A stretch of 64,000 nt of DNA from Rhizobiales bacterium CCH3-A5 (GCA_001556025.1 LSIB01000181.1:65286-129285); one strand, 5' to 3'; positions 36,362 to 45,125 are shown, counted from the first letter of the stretch. The notes: a model not told the origin generated them from the letters alone. Translations and numbers: made by a program.

Positions 36362-36706
36362 ATGGCCGGTTCTGGAGACGGGACTGCCCCGGTCGGTGTG
36401 CTGCGCCGCAGGCTCGTGCTGGAAGGGCCGGTGGCGACGCCGGACGGTCTGGGCGGCGCGACGCAAACCTTCGAGATCCTGGCCGCCGTCTGGGGCCGGA
36501 TCGAATGGCTCGGCGGCGGCGAGCGCTGGCGCATGGGCCGACCCGAGCAGGTGGCGACGCACCGCATCACGCTGCGCTGGCGAACTGGCGTCGATACTGG
36601 CCAGCGGCTCCGCGACGGCACGCGTCTCTACGACATCCGCGCCGTGGCCGATCCCGATGGCGGGCGGCGACGGCTGGTCTGCCTGGTCGAGGAGATTTCG
36701 CCATGA
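36362..36706 (+). CDS. GTA head-tail stopper (gp7)
   Basis: A 114-residue head-tail joining protein (SPP1 gp16 / HTJ family). It is a beta-barrel-like protein with GVLRRRLVLEGPVATPDGLGGATQTFE and VWGRIEWLGGGERWRMGRPEQVATHRITLRWR followed by RLYDIRAVADPDGGRRRLVCLVEE. It closes the connector after DNA packaging. Its start is 4 nt after the gp6 stop and its stop overlaps gp8 (ATGA). Confidence 0.85.
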   Translation: MAGSGDGTAPVGVLRRRLVLEGPVATPDGLGGATQTFEILAAVWGRIEWLGGGERWRMGRPEQVATHRITLRWRTGVDTGQRLRDGTRLYDIRAVADPDGGRRRLVCLVEEISP

Positions 36707-37113
36707 GCGACGCGATCCTGGCGCTTCGTGCGGCCACTCAGGCGCGGCTCGTCGCGGATGCTGCGCTAACCGCGCTGATCGGCGCGGGCCGCGTCCATGA
36801 CGAGGCGCCGCGCGCCGCGCAGGGCGTCTATGTCGTCCATGGCGAGGCCGATGCGCGCGACTGGTCGACCGGCAGCGACAAGGGCTGCGAGCAGGAAGTC
36901 TCGCTCCTCGTCTGGGCCGGCGAGAGCGCCTCGGCCAAGCAGGCCCTGCAGGCGGCCGCTTGCGTCGCCGCCGCGCTAGACGAGGCCGAACTGTCCCTGT
37001 CCGGCCACCGGCTGATCAATCTGCGCTGGCAGGCGAGCCGGCTCGGCCGCGATCCGAAGACCGGGCTGCCCTTCGTCACCGTCCGGCTCCGGGCCGTGAC
37101 CGAGACGCTCTGA
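36703..37113 (+). CDS. GTA tail terminator (gp8, DUF3168)
   Basis: A 136-residue DUF3168 protein, the ring that ends tail-tube polymerisation and joins it to the head. Segments are ILALRAATQARLVADAALTALIG, EQEVSLLVWAGESASAKQALQAAACVAAALDEAEL and INLRWQASRLGRDPKTGLPFVTVRLRAVTE. It begins inside the stop codon of gp7. The tail-tube gene follows after 31 nt with a GAAGGAGAG ribosome site. Confidence 0.87.
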   Translation: MSDAILALRAATQARLVADAALTALIGAGRVHDEAPRAAQGVYVVHGEADARDWSTGSDKGCEQEVSLLVWAGESASAKQALQAAACVAAALDEAELSLSGHRLINLRWQASRLGRDPKTGLPFVTVRLRAVTETL

Positions 37114-37144
37114 TCCATTTCCACATCATCGAAGGAGAGGCCGG

Positions 37145-37555
37145 ATGTCGGCACAGAAGGGCAAGGATCTGCTGCTCAAGGCGGCGGATGCGGGCGGGAC
37201 CTTCGTCACCGTCGCGGGGCTGCGCGCCCGCCAGATCGCGTTCAACGCCGAGAGCGTCGACGTGACCCACGCTGAGTCCGCAGGGCGCTGGCGCGAATTG
37301 CTGGCCGGGGCCGGCGCGCGCCGCGCCAGCATCAGCGGGGCGGGCGTCTTCAAGGACGAGGCATCCGATGCACTGCTGCGGCAGATCTTCTTCGACGGCG
37401 TGATCCGCGATTGGCTGGTGATCGTGCCCGATTTCGTCACGATCACGGGACCGTTCCAGATCACCAGCCTCGAATATCGCGGCGACCATGCCGCCGAGGT
37501 GACCTTCGAGCTATCGCTGGATTCGGCGGGTGCGCTCAGCTTCAGCGTGCTTTGA
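37145..37555 (+). CDS. GTA major tail protein (gp9, tail tube)
   Basis: A 136-residue tail-tube protein (TP901-1/HK97 tube type). It starts MSAQKGKDLLLKAADAGGTFVTVAGLRARQIAFNAESVDVTHAESAGRWRELLAG, and ends with FQITSLEYRGDHAAEVTFELSLDSAGALSF, the hallmark of this GTA family. It forms stacked hexameric rings. A good ribosome site is present, and the next gene lies 10 nt downstream. Confidence 0.9.
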   Translation: MSAQKGKDLLLKAADAGGTFVTVAGLRARQIAFNAESVDVTHAESAGRWRELLAGAGARRASISGAGVFKDEASDALLRQIFFDGVIRDWLVIVPDFVTITGPFQITSLEYRGDHAAEVTFELSLDSAGALSFSVL

Positions 37556-37565
37556 GGAGAAGGCC

Positions 37566-37922
37566 ATGAGCAACCGCTATCGCGGCGAAACGACCCTGAT
37601 CGTCGAGGGCGAGGCGCTGCCGATGCGCCTCACGCTGGGTGCGCTCGCCGAACTGGAACAGGCTTTTTCCGTCGACAGCCTTCCCGCGCTGGGCGAGCGC
37701 TTCGTCGGCGGCAGGCTTTCGGCGCAGGACATTACTCGCATTCTCGGCGCAGGGTTACGCGGGGCCGGTGGCAGCCTCAGTGACATCCAGGTCGCGGGGC
37801 TAGCCTTCGATGGCGGGCTCAACGGCGCGATCGAGGCCGCGATCGGGCTGCTCGACGCGACATTCGGCGAAGCAGGCGAAGGCGGGCAAGTCACGCGCCC
37901 TCCGCAGCCGCCGGCGGACTGA
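37566..37922 (+). CDS. GTA gp10 family protein (tail assembly)
   Basis: A 118-residue GTA-gp10 family protein. Segments are NRYRGETTLIVEGEALPMRLTLGALAELEQAFSV and FVGGRLSAQDITRILGAGLRGAGG. It is probably the first half of a tail assembly chaperone pair with the next gene. The ATG at 37566 follows AGGAGAAGGCC. Its TGA overlaps the putative CTG start of the downstream chaperone gene. Confidence 0.85.
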   Translation: MSNRYRGETTLIVEGEALPMRLTLGALAELEQAFSVDSLPALGERFVGGRLSAQDITRILGAGLRGAGGSLSDIQVAGLAFDGGLNGAIEAAIGLLDATFGEAGEGGQVTRPPQPPAD

Positions 37923-38125
37923 CCTCTCCGGCGGCGGAGCCTTTTCCCTGGCGCGACGTCATGGCGTTCGGCCTCGGCCGCCTGCGCTGGACCCCCGACG
38001 CCTTCTGGGCCGCGACGCCCCGCGAAATCGCGGCGGCACTGCAGGCGCATGAGCGCGCTTCGCCAGATGGTGCGCCGGCCCACGAGACGTTGGCGCGGCT
38101 GATGGCGGCTTTTCCGGACGCATGA
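37919..38125 (+). CDS. GTA tail assembly chaperone (rcc01693 type) with no conventional start
   Basis: The frame encodes PFPWRDVMAFGLGRLRWTPDAFWAATPREIAAALQAH, the signature of the short rcc01693-type tail chaperone that follows gp10 in GTA clusters. No ATG, GTG or TTG exists in this frame upstream of the conserved FPW motif. A CTG at 37919 overlaps the gp10 stop as CTGA, mimicking the usual ATGA coupling, and gives 68 residues. The first ATG (37961) would remove FPW and leave 54 residues. Alternatives are the ATG start or frameshifting from gp10, as in many phage chaperone pairs. Confidence 0.65.
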   Translation: MTSPAAEPFPWRDVMAFGLGRLRWTPDAFWAATPREIAAALQAHERASPDGAPAHETLARLMAAFPDA

Positions 38126-38163
38126 CGCCACCCCGACCTGCATAATCAGGAGCTTCGATCATC

Positions 38164-38817
38164 ATGGCCGACGACGATTTCAGCATGGGTGATGGCGATT
38201 TCGCCGGTAGCTCGGGCTCCTCCTCTCGTGTTTCAGACCTGCGCGCGATGAACAGGCTGACGAAAAGCCTGAGCCGATCGGCGGACGGCTTCGGCAAATC
38301 AATCAGCAACGCCTTCGCCAAAGGCATCGTCGAGGGCAAGCGCTTCGAGGATGTGCTGCGCAGCGTCGGCAAGTCGATCACACAGGGCTTGCTCAAGACG
38401 GCTCTGCAGCCGCTGACCAGCGGCCTGTCGAGCTTGCTGACGACCGGCGTGAAGAGCCTGACGGGGCTGTTCACCGGCGGGCTCACCAACCTGACCGGGC
38501 TGTCGGGGCTCGGCAAGGCTGCCGGAAACATTTCGGTCGCGCCCTTCGCCGATGGCGGGGTGATCGCGCAGCCCTCCTATTTTCCGCTCGGCCGCGGGCT
38601 CGGGCTGATGGGGGAGGCCGGCGCGGAGGCGATCCTGCCGCTATCGCGCGGGCCGGACGGTAAGCTCGGCGTCAGCGCGGGAGGCGGTGCCGCTGGCCGG
38701 CCGATGAACGTCACCGTCCAGGTCTCGACACCCGACGCCGACAGCTTCCGCCGCTCGGAGGCGCAGGTCTCGGCCGCGATCGCGCGCGCCGTGGCGCGCG
38801 GCAGCCGGGCTCTGTGA
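38164..38817 (+). CDS. GTA tape measure protein (gp11)
   Basis: A 217-residue, unusually short tape measure, about the size of the RcGTA one, implying a short tail. The helical N-terminal half (LRAMNRLTKSLSRSADGFGKSISNAFAKGIVEGKRFEDVLRSVGKSITQGLLK) is followed by the conserved tail-tip segment ISVAPFADGGVIAQPSYFPLGRGLGLMGEAGAEAILPLSRGPDGKLGV. A CAGGAG ribosome site precedes ATG 38164. Confidence 0.85.
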   Translation: MADDDFSMGDGDFAGSSGSSSRVSDLRAMNRLTKSLSRSADGFGKSISNAFAKGIVEGKRFEDVLRSVGKSITQGLLKTALQPLTSGLSSLLTTGVKSLTGLFTGGLTNLTGLSGLGKAAGNISVAPFADGGVIAQPSYFPLGRGLGLMGEAGAEAILPLSRGPDGKLGVSAGGGAAGRPMNVTVQVSTPDADSFRRSEAQVSAAIARAVARGSRAL

Positions 38818-38836
38818 GCGGCGGAAGGGCAGGGCG

Positions 38837-39478
38837 ATGACCGATTTTCACGATATCCGCTTCCCGCTCGACATTTCGCGCGGAGCGCGCGGCGGGCCGG
38901 AGCGATTGACGCAGGTCGTCACGCTGGCGTCCGGCCGCGAGGTTCGCAACAGCCGCTGGGCCCATTCGCGCCGGCGCTACGACGCCGGCGTTGGCGTGCG
39001 CACGCTGGATGCGCTGAGCGCCATCGTCGCCTTCTTCGAGGAAAGGCGCGGCCGGCTCCATGGCTTCAGATGGCGCGACCAGCTCGACTGGAAGAGCTGT
39101 TCGCCCTCGCAGACGCCGACCGCGCTCGACCAGACGCTCGGCGTCGGCGACGGCGTCAACGCGACCTTCCAGCTCGCCAAGGACTACGGAACCGGCATCG
39201 CCACCTATCGACGCGCGATCACAAAGCCATGGCATGGCGAGGTGAAGGTCGCGGTCGACGGTGTGCTCCAGCCGCAGCCCTCTCACGCATCGACCAGCGC
39301 CGCGACAGGCATCGTCACCTTCGCGCCCGGCCATATCCCGCCGCCCGGCAGCCTGGTCACGGCGGGCTTCCTGTTCGACGTGCCGGTGCGCTTCGACATC
39401 GACTCGATCGAGGTCGATCTCTCCGCCTTCGAGGCCGGCGAAATCCCGCGCATCCCCGTCGTCGAGATCATTGCCTGA
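38837..39478 (+). CDS. GTA distal tail protein (gp12, DUF2460)
   Basis: A 213-residue DUF2460 protein. It starts FHDIRFPLDISRGARGGPERLTQVVTLASGREVRNSRWAHSRRRYDAGVG and contains FFEERRGRLHGFRWRDQLDWKSC and the repeated beta segments AKDYGTGIATYRRAITKP and PVRFDIDSIEVDLSAFEAGEIPRIPVVEI. In RcGTA it forms the hexameric ring below the tube. It is followed 10 nt later by gp13. Confidence 0.9.
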   Translation: MTDFHDIRFPLDISRGARGGPERLTQVVTLASGREVRNSRWAHSRRRYDAGVGVRTLDALSAIVAFFEERRGRLHGFRWRDQLDWKSCSPSQTPTALDQTLGVGDGVNATFQLAKDYGTGIATYRRAITKPWHGEVKVAVDGVLQPQPSHASTSAATGIVTFAPGHIPPPGSLVTAGFLFDVPVRFDIDSIEVDLSAFEAGEIPRIPVVEIIA

Positions 39479-39488
39479 AGGAGTTGTC

Positions 39489-40367
39489 ATGCGTGCCATC
39501 CCCGACGGTCTCGCGGCCCATCTCGCGCGGGCCGCGACGACGCTCTGCCGCTGCTGGAGCCTGACCCGCCGCGACGGGCTCGTGCTCGGCTTCACCGACC
39601 ATGACCGGCCGCTCGCCTTCGACGGCGTCACCTTCCAGGAGACGACCGGGCTGGAAGCCGCCGAAGGCGAGGCCGAGCTCGGCTTCGCGGTCGGCGGCGG
39701 CGAGGTTTCGGGCGCGTTTGCTGCGGTCGGGCTCAACGAGGCCGATCTGGCGCGCGGGCTCTACGACGATGCGCGCGTCTCGATCTGGCTCGTGAACTGG
39801 GCCGAGGTCTCGCAACGGCTTTTGCTCGAGACCGGCTTCGTCGGCGAGATTAGGCGTGGCGATCACGCTTTCACCGCCGAGGTCAGGGGGCTGGCGAAAG
39901 CCTTCGACGAGGAGCGCGGCCGGCTCTACACCCGCGCTTGCTCCGCCGACCTCGGCGACGCCCGCTGCGGCGTGACGCTGACGCCGGTGGCGGGAACCGT
40001 TTCCACAACCGATGGCCGCCTCTTGCTGAGCGCGCCGGCGCTGGCCGCCTTTCCCGACGCGCATTTCACCGGCGGCCGGCTGGTCTTCACCGGCGGCGGC
40101 AATGTCGGCTTCGTCACCGAGGTGAAGCGCCATGCCGCCGACGGCCTGGGCACGCTCGCGCTTTGGCAGGCCCCGCCTGCGCCGATCATGGCAGGCGACG
40201 CCCTTCAGGTTACGGCGGGCTGCGACAAGAGCTTCTCGACCTGCCGCACAAAGTTCGGAAATGGAATCAACTTCCGCGGTTTTCCGCACATGCCCGGGAA
40301 CGATTTCATCATCGGGGGCGTCGGGCCGGGCGATGGCGCGCTCGATGGCGGGAGTCTGTTCCGATGA
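39489..40367 (+). CDS. GTA hub protein (gp13, DUF2163 with BR0599-type C-terminus)
   Basis: A 292-residue protein. The N-terminal DUF2163 part includes LCRCWSLTRRDGLVLGFTDHDRPLAFDGVTFQE. The C-terminal BR0599-type part includes RLYTRACSADLGDARCGV and VTAGCDKSFSTCRTKFGNGINFRGFPHMPG. Four cysteines (two in each segment) are arranged as in tail-hub proteins of the lambda gpL type, which bind an iron-sulfur cluster. Its start at 39489 follows GGAGTTGTC. It ends inside the start of gp14 (ATGA). Confidence 0.88.
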   Translation: MRAIPDGLAAHLARAATTLCRCWSLTRRDGLVLGFTDHDRPLAFDGVTFQETTGLEAAEGEAELGFAVGGGEVSGAFAAVGLNEADLARGLYDDARVSIWLVNWAEVSQRLLLETGFVGEIRRGDHAFTAEVRGLAKAFDEERGRLYTRACSADLGDARCGVTLTPVAGTVSTTDGRLLLSAPALAAFPDAHFTGGRLVFTGGGNVGFVTEVKRHAADGLGTLALWQAPPAPIMAGDALQVTAGCDKSFSTCRTKFGNGINFRGFPHMPGNDFIIGGVGPGDGALDGGSLFR

Positions 40368-40813
40368 GCGGGCCGGCGATCACGCGCGCCGACATCGTCT
40401 CGGCGGCCAACCACTGGCTCGGCACGCCCTATCATCATCAGGCGTCCCTGCGCGGCGTCGGCTGCGATTGTCTCGGGCTGGTGCGCGGGATCTGGCGCGA
40501 CCTGCTGGGCGAGGAACCGGAGACCGTGCCGGCCTATTCGCCGCTCTGGGCCGAGAGTCAGGGCGATGACAGCCTCGCGGCGGCGGCGTTGCGCCATCTG
40601 CGGCCTGTTTCGCTCGACGAAAGACGTCCTGGCGACGTGCTGCTGTTCCGCTGGCGCGCTCATCTGCCGGCGAAGCACTGCGCGATCCTCAGCGCGCCCG
40701 ACCGCATCATCCACGCCCATGACGGGGCCTGCGTCGCCGAAGTCGCGCTGACGCCGTGGTGGCGGCGGCATCTCAGCCACGCCTTTTCGTTTCCGGAGGT
40801 CGCCGACCGATGA
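40364..40813 (+). CDS. GTA cell-wall peptidase (gp14, NlpC/P60)
   Basis: A 149-residue NlpC/P60 hydrolase. The catalytic Cys is in GVGCDCLGLVRGIWRDLLG, and candidate histidines are in LPAKHCAILSAPDRIIHAHDG. LGTPYHHQASLRGVGCDC is typical of the GTA and phage tail group. It likely cuts peptidoglycan during DNA delivery to the recipient. It is coupled to gp13 and gp15 by ATGA overlaps. Confidence 0.9.
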   Translation: MSGPAITRADIVSAANHWLGTPYHHQASLRGVGCDCLGLVRGIWRDLLGEEPETVPAYSPLWAESQGDDSLAAAALRHLRPVSLDERRPGDVLLFRWRAHLPAKHCAILSAPDRIIHAHDGACVAEVALTPWWRRHLSHAFSFPEVADR

Positions 40814-43800
40814 GCACGCTCGTTCTACAGGTCGCAGGGGCTGCGCTCGGCACGGCTCTGGGCGGACCTTTCGGCGCCATACTCGGGCAGGCCATCGGCG
40901 GCCTCGCCGGGGCGCAGATCGACCAGGCGCTGCTCAACAGCGGCGGCGGCAAGGCGATCGAGGGGCCGCGCCTGAAAGAGACGGAGGGCCTCGCCTCGAC
41001 CGAAGGGGCGGCGATCCCGCGCGTCTACGGCCGCGCACGGGTCGGCGGGCAATTGATCTGGGCGACGCGCTTCGAGGAGCAGGTCAACGTCACGAAGAGC
41101 CGCGCCAAGGGCGGCGGCAAGAGCATGGGCGGGCAGAAGACGACCGAGACGACCTACAGCTATTTCGCCAATCTCGCGGTTGGGCTGTGCGAGGGGCCGA
41201 TCGCCTTCGTGCGGCGCGTCTGGGTCGACGGGCGCGAGCTCGACGTCTCGACCGCGACGATGCGCGTTTGGGCCGGCTACGGAAATGAGGAACTCGATCC
41301 GCTCATCGCGGCCAAGGAGGCGGGTGAAGCGCCGGCCTATCGCGACACGGCCTATGTCGTGTTCGAGCGCTTTCCGCTGGCCGATTACGGCAACCGCGTG
41401 CCGCAATTCTCCTTCGAGGTGGTGCGGGCGGTCGATGGGCTCGGCAACATGGTGCGGGCCGTCACGCTGATCCCGGGCGCGGGCGAATTCGTCTACGAGA
41501 CGCGGCTCGTCAGCCATGAACCCGAGCTCGGCGCGACCGAGAACCTGACCCGCCACCAGCTTTTCGGCCCGTCCGACGCCGAAACGGCGCTGTTTCATCT
41601 CAAGGCGCTCTGTCCGAACCTGCGCCGGGTCGCGGTGGTGATCTCGTGGTTCGGTGACGATCTGCGCGCCGGCGCCTGCACGATCGCGCCGCGCGTCGAG
41701 ATACCGCTGAAGCCCACCATCGGAGCCGAATGGTCGGTCGCCGGCCTGACGCGGCCGGTGGCGCGCGCGGTCAGCCAGATCGAGGGCAGACCCGCCTTCG
41801 GCGGCACGCCGTCCGACGAGAGCGTCATCGCGCTGATCCGCCACTTGCGCGACGTGCTGGGGCTGGAGGTCGTGCTCTACCCCTTCGTGATGATGGATAT
41901 CCCCGTCGACAATGCGATGCCGGACCCGGTCTCGGGCGCGGCGGGCCAGCCGCGCTATCCCTGGCGCGGGCGCATCACCTGCGACCCCGCGCCCGAAAGC
42001 GCAGGGAGCGTGGACGGCACCGGCGCGGCCGAGGCGCAGGTCGCGGCGTTTCTCGGCACAATCACCTCCGTCGACATGGGCCTGGTCGGAGAGCAGGTCA
42101 TCTGCGCCAAGCCCGACGAGTGGAGCTATCGCCGCCTCGTGATGCATTGCGCTGCGCTGGCGCAGGCTGCCGGCGGCGTCCATGGCTTCGTGCTCGGCTC
42201 GGAGCTGGTCGGGCTGACGCGGGTGCGCGGGGCGGCGGGCTACCCGATGGTGGACGGGCTGGTGTCGCTCGCCGGCGACGTCGAGACCATGTTGCCGGGC
42301 GCTAAGCTGACCTACGCCGCGGACTGGACGGAATACGGCGCGCATGTCCGCAATAGCGGGCAGGACGTGTCCTTTCCGCTCGACCCGCTCTGGGCCTCGC
42401 CGGCCATCGACGCGATCGGTATCGATTTCTATGTGCCGCTTTCGGACTGGCGCGATTCGAGCAGCCATGCCGACTTGGCGATCGCAAGCGGGCCGAGCGA
42501 TGTGGCCTATCTGCGCAGCCGCCTGAACTCCGGCGAGGCCTATGACTGGTATTATGCCGGACCCGGCTGGCGCAAGGCGCAGCAGCGCCTGCCGATCACC
42601 GATGGCGCCTACGGCAAGCCATGGGTCTTCCGGCCCAAGGATCTCTGGAACTGGTGGAGCCAGCCGCATGTTGCGCGCAGCGCCGGCGTGGAAACGACGG
42701 CGACGGCCTATGTGCCGGGCTCCAAGCCGATCTGGCTGACGGAGGTCGGCGTTCCCGCCATCGACAAGGGCGGCAACGGGCCGAGCTTCTTCCCCGATCC
42801 GAAATCCGCCGATAGCGGCCGGCCGTATTTCTCCAGCGGCGCGCGTGACGACCTCGTTCAGCACCGCGCGCTGGAGGCGATCCTGTCGGGCTTCGATCCG
42901 GCGCTGCCGGGCTTCGAGGCGAGCCGCAATCCGGTGCATCCGACGAGTGGCCTGCGCATGGTCGATCCGGCCTGCGTCTTCGTCTGGAGCTGGGATGCGC
43001 GGCCGTTCCCGGCCTTTCCGGAGGTGACGGAGGCCTGGGCCGATGGCGCGAACTGGCAGACCGGGCACTGGATCAACGGCCGCATCGAGGGCGCGCCGGT
43101 CGACCGGCTGATCAGGGCGGTGCTGGCGGATCTCGGTGTGCCCGCCGCCGACGAGATCGTGGTCGACGGCTTCGTCGACGGCTATGTGCTCGACCGGCCG
43201 ATGTCGGCGCGGCAGGCGCTGGAGCCGCTGGCGCAGACCTTCGGCTTCGACGCCATCATGAGCGGCGGCCGGCTGGTCTTTCGCGGACGCGGCGGCAAGG
43301 TCGCGCGCGTGCTCGGCAGCGACGACTGTTTGCCGGGCCGCGACGGCAGCCCCTATCAACTCCGCCGCGCGCAGGAATCCGAACTGCCCCGCGAATTGCG
43401 GCTGGGCTTCAGCGACGGCGACGCGGCCTATCGCCGGGCCGCCGCCTCATCGCGCCGGCTCGCCGGGGCGGCCCGGCGCGAAAGTGCTGTCGAGACCGCG
43501 ATCGTCACCCGCGTCGCGGAAGGGCAGCGCCTCGCCGACCAGCGCCTGCAGGAGGTCTGGTCCGGCCGCGAGACCGCCGAGTTCGAGCTCTCCCCGCGCC
43601 GCATCGATCTCGAGCCCGGCGATGTCGTGTCGCTGCCGGTCGATGGGGCGCAGCGCCTGTTACGGCTGACGCGGATCAGTGATGGGCCGACTCGAAAGGC
43701 GAGTGCGCGGGCCGTGGAGCCCGCCGTCTACGCCAGCGCCGGCGCGCCTGTCGGCCCGATGCCGCCGCGCGCCGCGCCGGCTCTGCCGGGCCGGCCGCTC

Positions 43801-44724
43801 GCCGTTCCGATGGCGTTGCCGATCGCGCGCAGCGCCACGCCGCCGCTGCTGTCGCTGGCGGCTTTCGCCTCGCCCTGGCCGGGCGGGCTCGCCGTCTGGC
43901 AGGCGGACGGGGCGGGGGATTTCTCGCTGTTGCGGCAGATCGAAGCCCCATCCATCGTCGGCGAGACGCTGACCATGCTGCCGCCGGGTCCGCTCTGGCG
44001 CAGCGATCTCCGCGCGGTTGTCGATGTCAGGCTGCGTGGAGGGGTTCTCGCTCCGGTGTCGGACGAAGCAGCGCTGGCGGGAGCCAATGCGCTGGCCCTG
44101 ATCGCGGCGGATGGCGAGATCGAGATCATGACCGCGGCTCGCGTCGAATTGATCGGCCCGCGCCAGTTCCGGCTGTCGCGGCTGGTGCGCGGTATCGGCG
44201 GCTCGGAGGCGGCCGCGGCGCGCAGCCTGCCGCCTGGCGCGCGCATCGTCGTGCTGGACGGCGCGGCCATCACGCTGACCAGCGACATCGCCGAGATCGG
44301 CGTGGCGCGGCGCTACCGCGTCGGCCCCGTACGGCGCGATGTCGGCGATCCGACCATGGCGGAGTTCGTCACCGGTGCAAGCGCCGCCGCGCTCGTCCCG
44401 CTCGCGCCGGTACGCCCCAAGGCGCTGAGAAGCTCGGCGGGCATTGCGCTGAGCTGGATCCGCCGGACACGGCTCGACGGCGATTCCTGGGAGATCGCCG
44501 AGGTTCCAGTCAGTGAGGATGGCGAGCGTTACGAGATCAGCGTGCTCTCGTCCGGCGCTCCCGTCAGGACCGTCGCGACGACGCAGCCGTCCTGGCTCTA
44601 TCCGGCAGCGCAAGAGATAGCCGATTTCGGCGCGGTTCAGGGCGATATCGACCTCGTGATCGCGCAGATGAGCGCCGTGGTCGGCAGGGGACGTGAATGG
44701 CGTGGACGGATCGCGGTGCGCTGA
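40810..44724 (+). CDS. GTA host-specificity / baseplate megatron protein (gp15)
   Basis: A 1304-residue protein, the largest of the cluster. A glycine-rich hydrophobic N-terminus (VAGAALGTALGGPFGAILGQAIGGLAGAQID) is followed by the baseplate ring part (LKETEGLASTEGAAIPRVYGRARVGGQLIWATRFEE). Then comes the GTA TIM-barrel-like domain (YAADWTEYG, DAIGIDFYVPLSDWRD, KPIWLTEVGVPAIDKG), a tail-3 type domain (PMSARQALEPLAQTFGFDAIMSGGRLVFRGRGG) and a C-terminal receptor-facing region. It begins inside the gp14 stop codon. The length matches the RcGTA protein and the frame is intact. Confidence 0.92.
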   Translation: MSTLVLQVAGAALGTALGGPFGAILGQAIGGLAGAQIDQALLNSGGGKAIEGPRLKETEGLASTEGAAIPRVYGRARVGGQLIWATRFEEQVNVTKSRAKGGGKSMGGQKTTETTYSYFANLAVGLCEGPIAFVRRVWVDGRELDVSTATMRVWAGYGNEELDPLIAAKEAGEAPAYRDTAYVVFERFPLADYGNRVPQFSFEVVRAVDGLGNMVRAVTLIPGAGEFVYETRLVSHEPELGATENLTRHQLFGPSDAETALFHLKALCPNLRRVAVVISWFGDDLRAGACTIAPRVEIPLKPTIGAEWSVAGLTRPVARAVSQIEGRPAFGGTPSDESVIALIRHLRDVLGLEVVLYPFVMMDIPVDNAMPDPVSGAAGQPRYPWRGRITCDPAPESAGSVDGTGAAEAQVAAFLGTITSVDMGLVGEQVICAKPDEWSYRRLVMHCAALAQAAGGVHGFVLGSELVGLTRVRGAAGYPMVDGLVSLAGDVETMLPGAKLTYAADWTEYGAHVRNSGQDVSFPLDPLWASPAIDAIGIDFYVPLSDWRDSSSHADLAIASGPSDVAYLRSRLNSGEAYDWYYAGPGWRKAQQRLPITDGAYGKPWVFRPKDLWNWWSQPHVARSAGVETTATAYVPGSKPIWLTEVGVPAIDKGGNGPSFFPDPKSADSGRPYFSSGARDDLVQHRALEAILSGFDPALPGFEASRNPVHPTSGLRMVDPACVFVWSWDARPFPAFPEVTEAWADGANWQTGHWINGRIEGAPVDRLIRAVLADLGVPAADEIVVDGFVDGYVLDRPMSARQALEPLAQTFGFDAIMSGGRLVFRGRGGKVARVLGSDDCLPGRDGSPYQLRRAQESELPRELRLGFSDGDAAYRRAAASSRRLAGAARRESAVETAIVTRVAEGQRLADQRLQEVWSGRETAEFELSPRRIDLEPGDVVSLPVDGAQRLLRLTRISDGPTRKASARAVEPAVYASAGAPVGPMPPRAAPALPGRPLAVPMALPIARSATPPLLSLAAFASPWPGGLAVWQADGAGDFSLLRQIEAPSIVGETLTMLPPGPLWRSDLRAVVDVRLRGGVLAPVSDEAALAGANALALIAADGEIEIMTAARVELIGPRQFRLSRLVRGIGGSEAAAARSLPPGARIVVLDGAAITLTSDIAEIGVARRYRVGPVRRDVGDPTMAEFVTGASAAALVPLAPVRPKALRSSAGIALSWIRRTRLDGDSWEIAEVPVSEDGERYEISVLSSGAPVRTVATTQPSWLYPAAQEIADFGAVQGDIDLVIAQMSAVVGRGREWRGRIAVR

Positions 44725-44804
44725 CGTATCGTCGGGTCCGGCTGATCGTCCTAGGGTTGCATTCCGCCGCATTCATGACGCGTTCAGTCGTCCGGGGTTA
44801 GCGC

Positions 44805-45125
44805 ATGTCGATGATGCCCGTCGAAACCATCTTCGCATTCGCCTTGCTGGCGCAGCCGCTGCCGATCCTGCGCGTCGACGATCCGCAGCCCATCGTTTGC
44901 CTCTCCGCCGACGAGATGCGCGAGACGATCGCCGATGGCCGCGTGATCCAGCCTGTGCAGGCCTCCCGCCATGCGCGCAACGCCGCTCCTGGAGAGGTTC
45001 TGCGCATCCGGCTCTGTCGCCAGGGCGAGGAACTGGTCTATGTTGTGACGACGCTGAAGCGCGACGGGCGCGTGGCGCGCGTCACGCTCGAGGGCCAGTC
45101 CGGCAAGGTCGAGACCGTCCGCTGA
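44805..45125 (+). CDS. Small exported PepSY-like protein upstream of a two-component pair
   Basis: A 106-residue protein with a weak hydrophobic N-terminus (MMPVETIFAFALLAQPLPIL). Its fold-like segment ELVYVVTTLKRDGRVARVTLEGQSGKVETVR is the C-terminal half of a PepSY-like module. Two cysteines (IVCLSADE, RIRLCRQ) may pair in the periplasm. It lies 60 nt upstream of a FeuPQ-like pair. In Sinorhizobium, a small periplasmic protein (FeuN) next to feuPQ inhibits the sensor, so a sensor-modulating role is possible by analogy only. Confidence 0.6.
   Translation: MSMMPVETIFAFALLAQPLPILRVDDPQPIVCLSADEMRETIADGRVIQPVQASRHARNAAPGEVLRIRLCRQGEELVYVVTTLKRDGRVARVTLEGQSGKVETVR

Larger units (their letters stand above)
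29001..44724 (+). mobile_element. Gene transfer agent (RcGTA-like) head-tail structural cluster
   Basis: Seventeen plus-strand head and tail genes lie in the order known from Rhodobacter capsulatus GTA: TerS-like, TerL, portal, small gene, protease, capsid, adaptor, stopper, tail terminator, tail tube, gp10, chaperone, tape measure, gp12, gp13, gp14 and gp15. There is no integrase, repressor, replication or lysis gene, as expected of a GTA rather than a prophage. Additions are a 56-aa frame before the protease gene and two antisense protease genes at 34023-35713. The capsid frame is broken by a TAG. Codon use outside the HEPN gene resembles the host genes, consistent with long residence. Confidence 0.88.

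Noticed and set aside
40825..43359. An 844-codon open frame antisense to the GTA gp15 gene
   Set aside because: It lies fully inside the well-supported gp15 frame, its translation is Arg/Asp/His/Pro-rich with no recognisable domain, and high GC keeps the antisense frame open.
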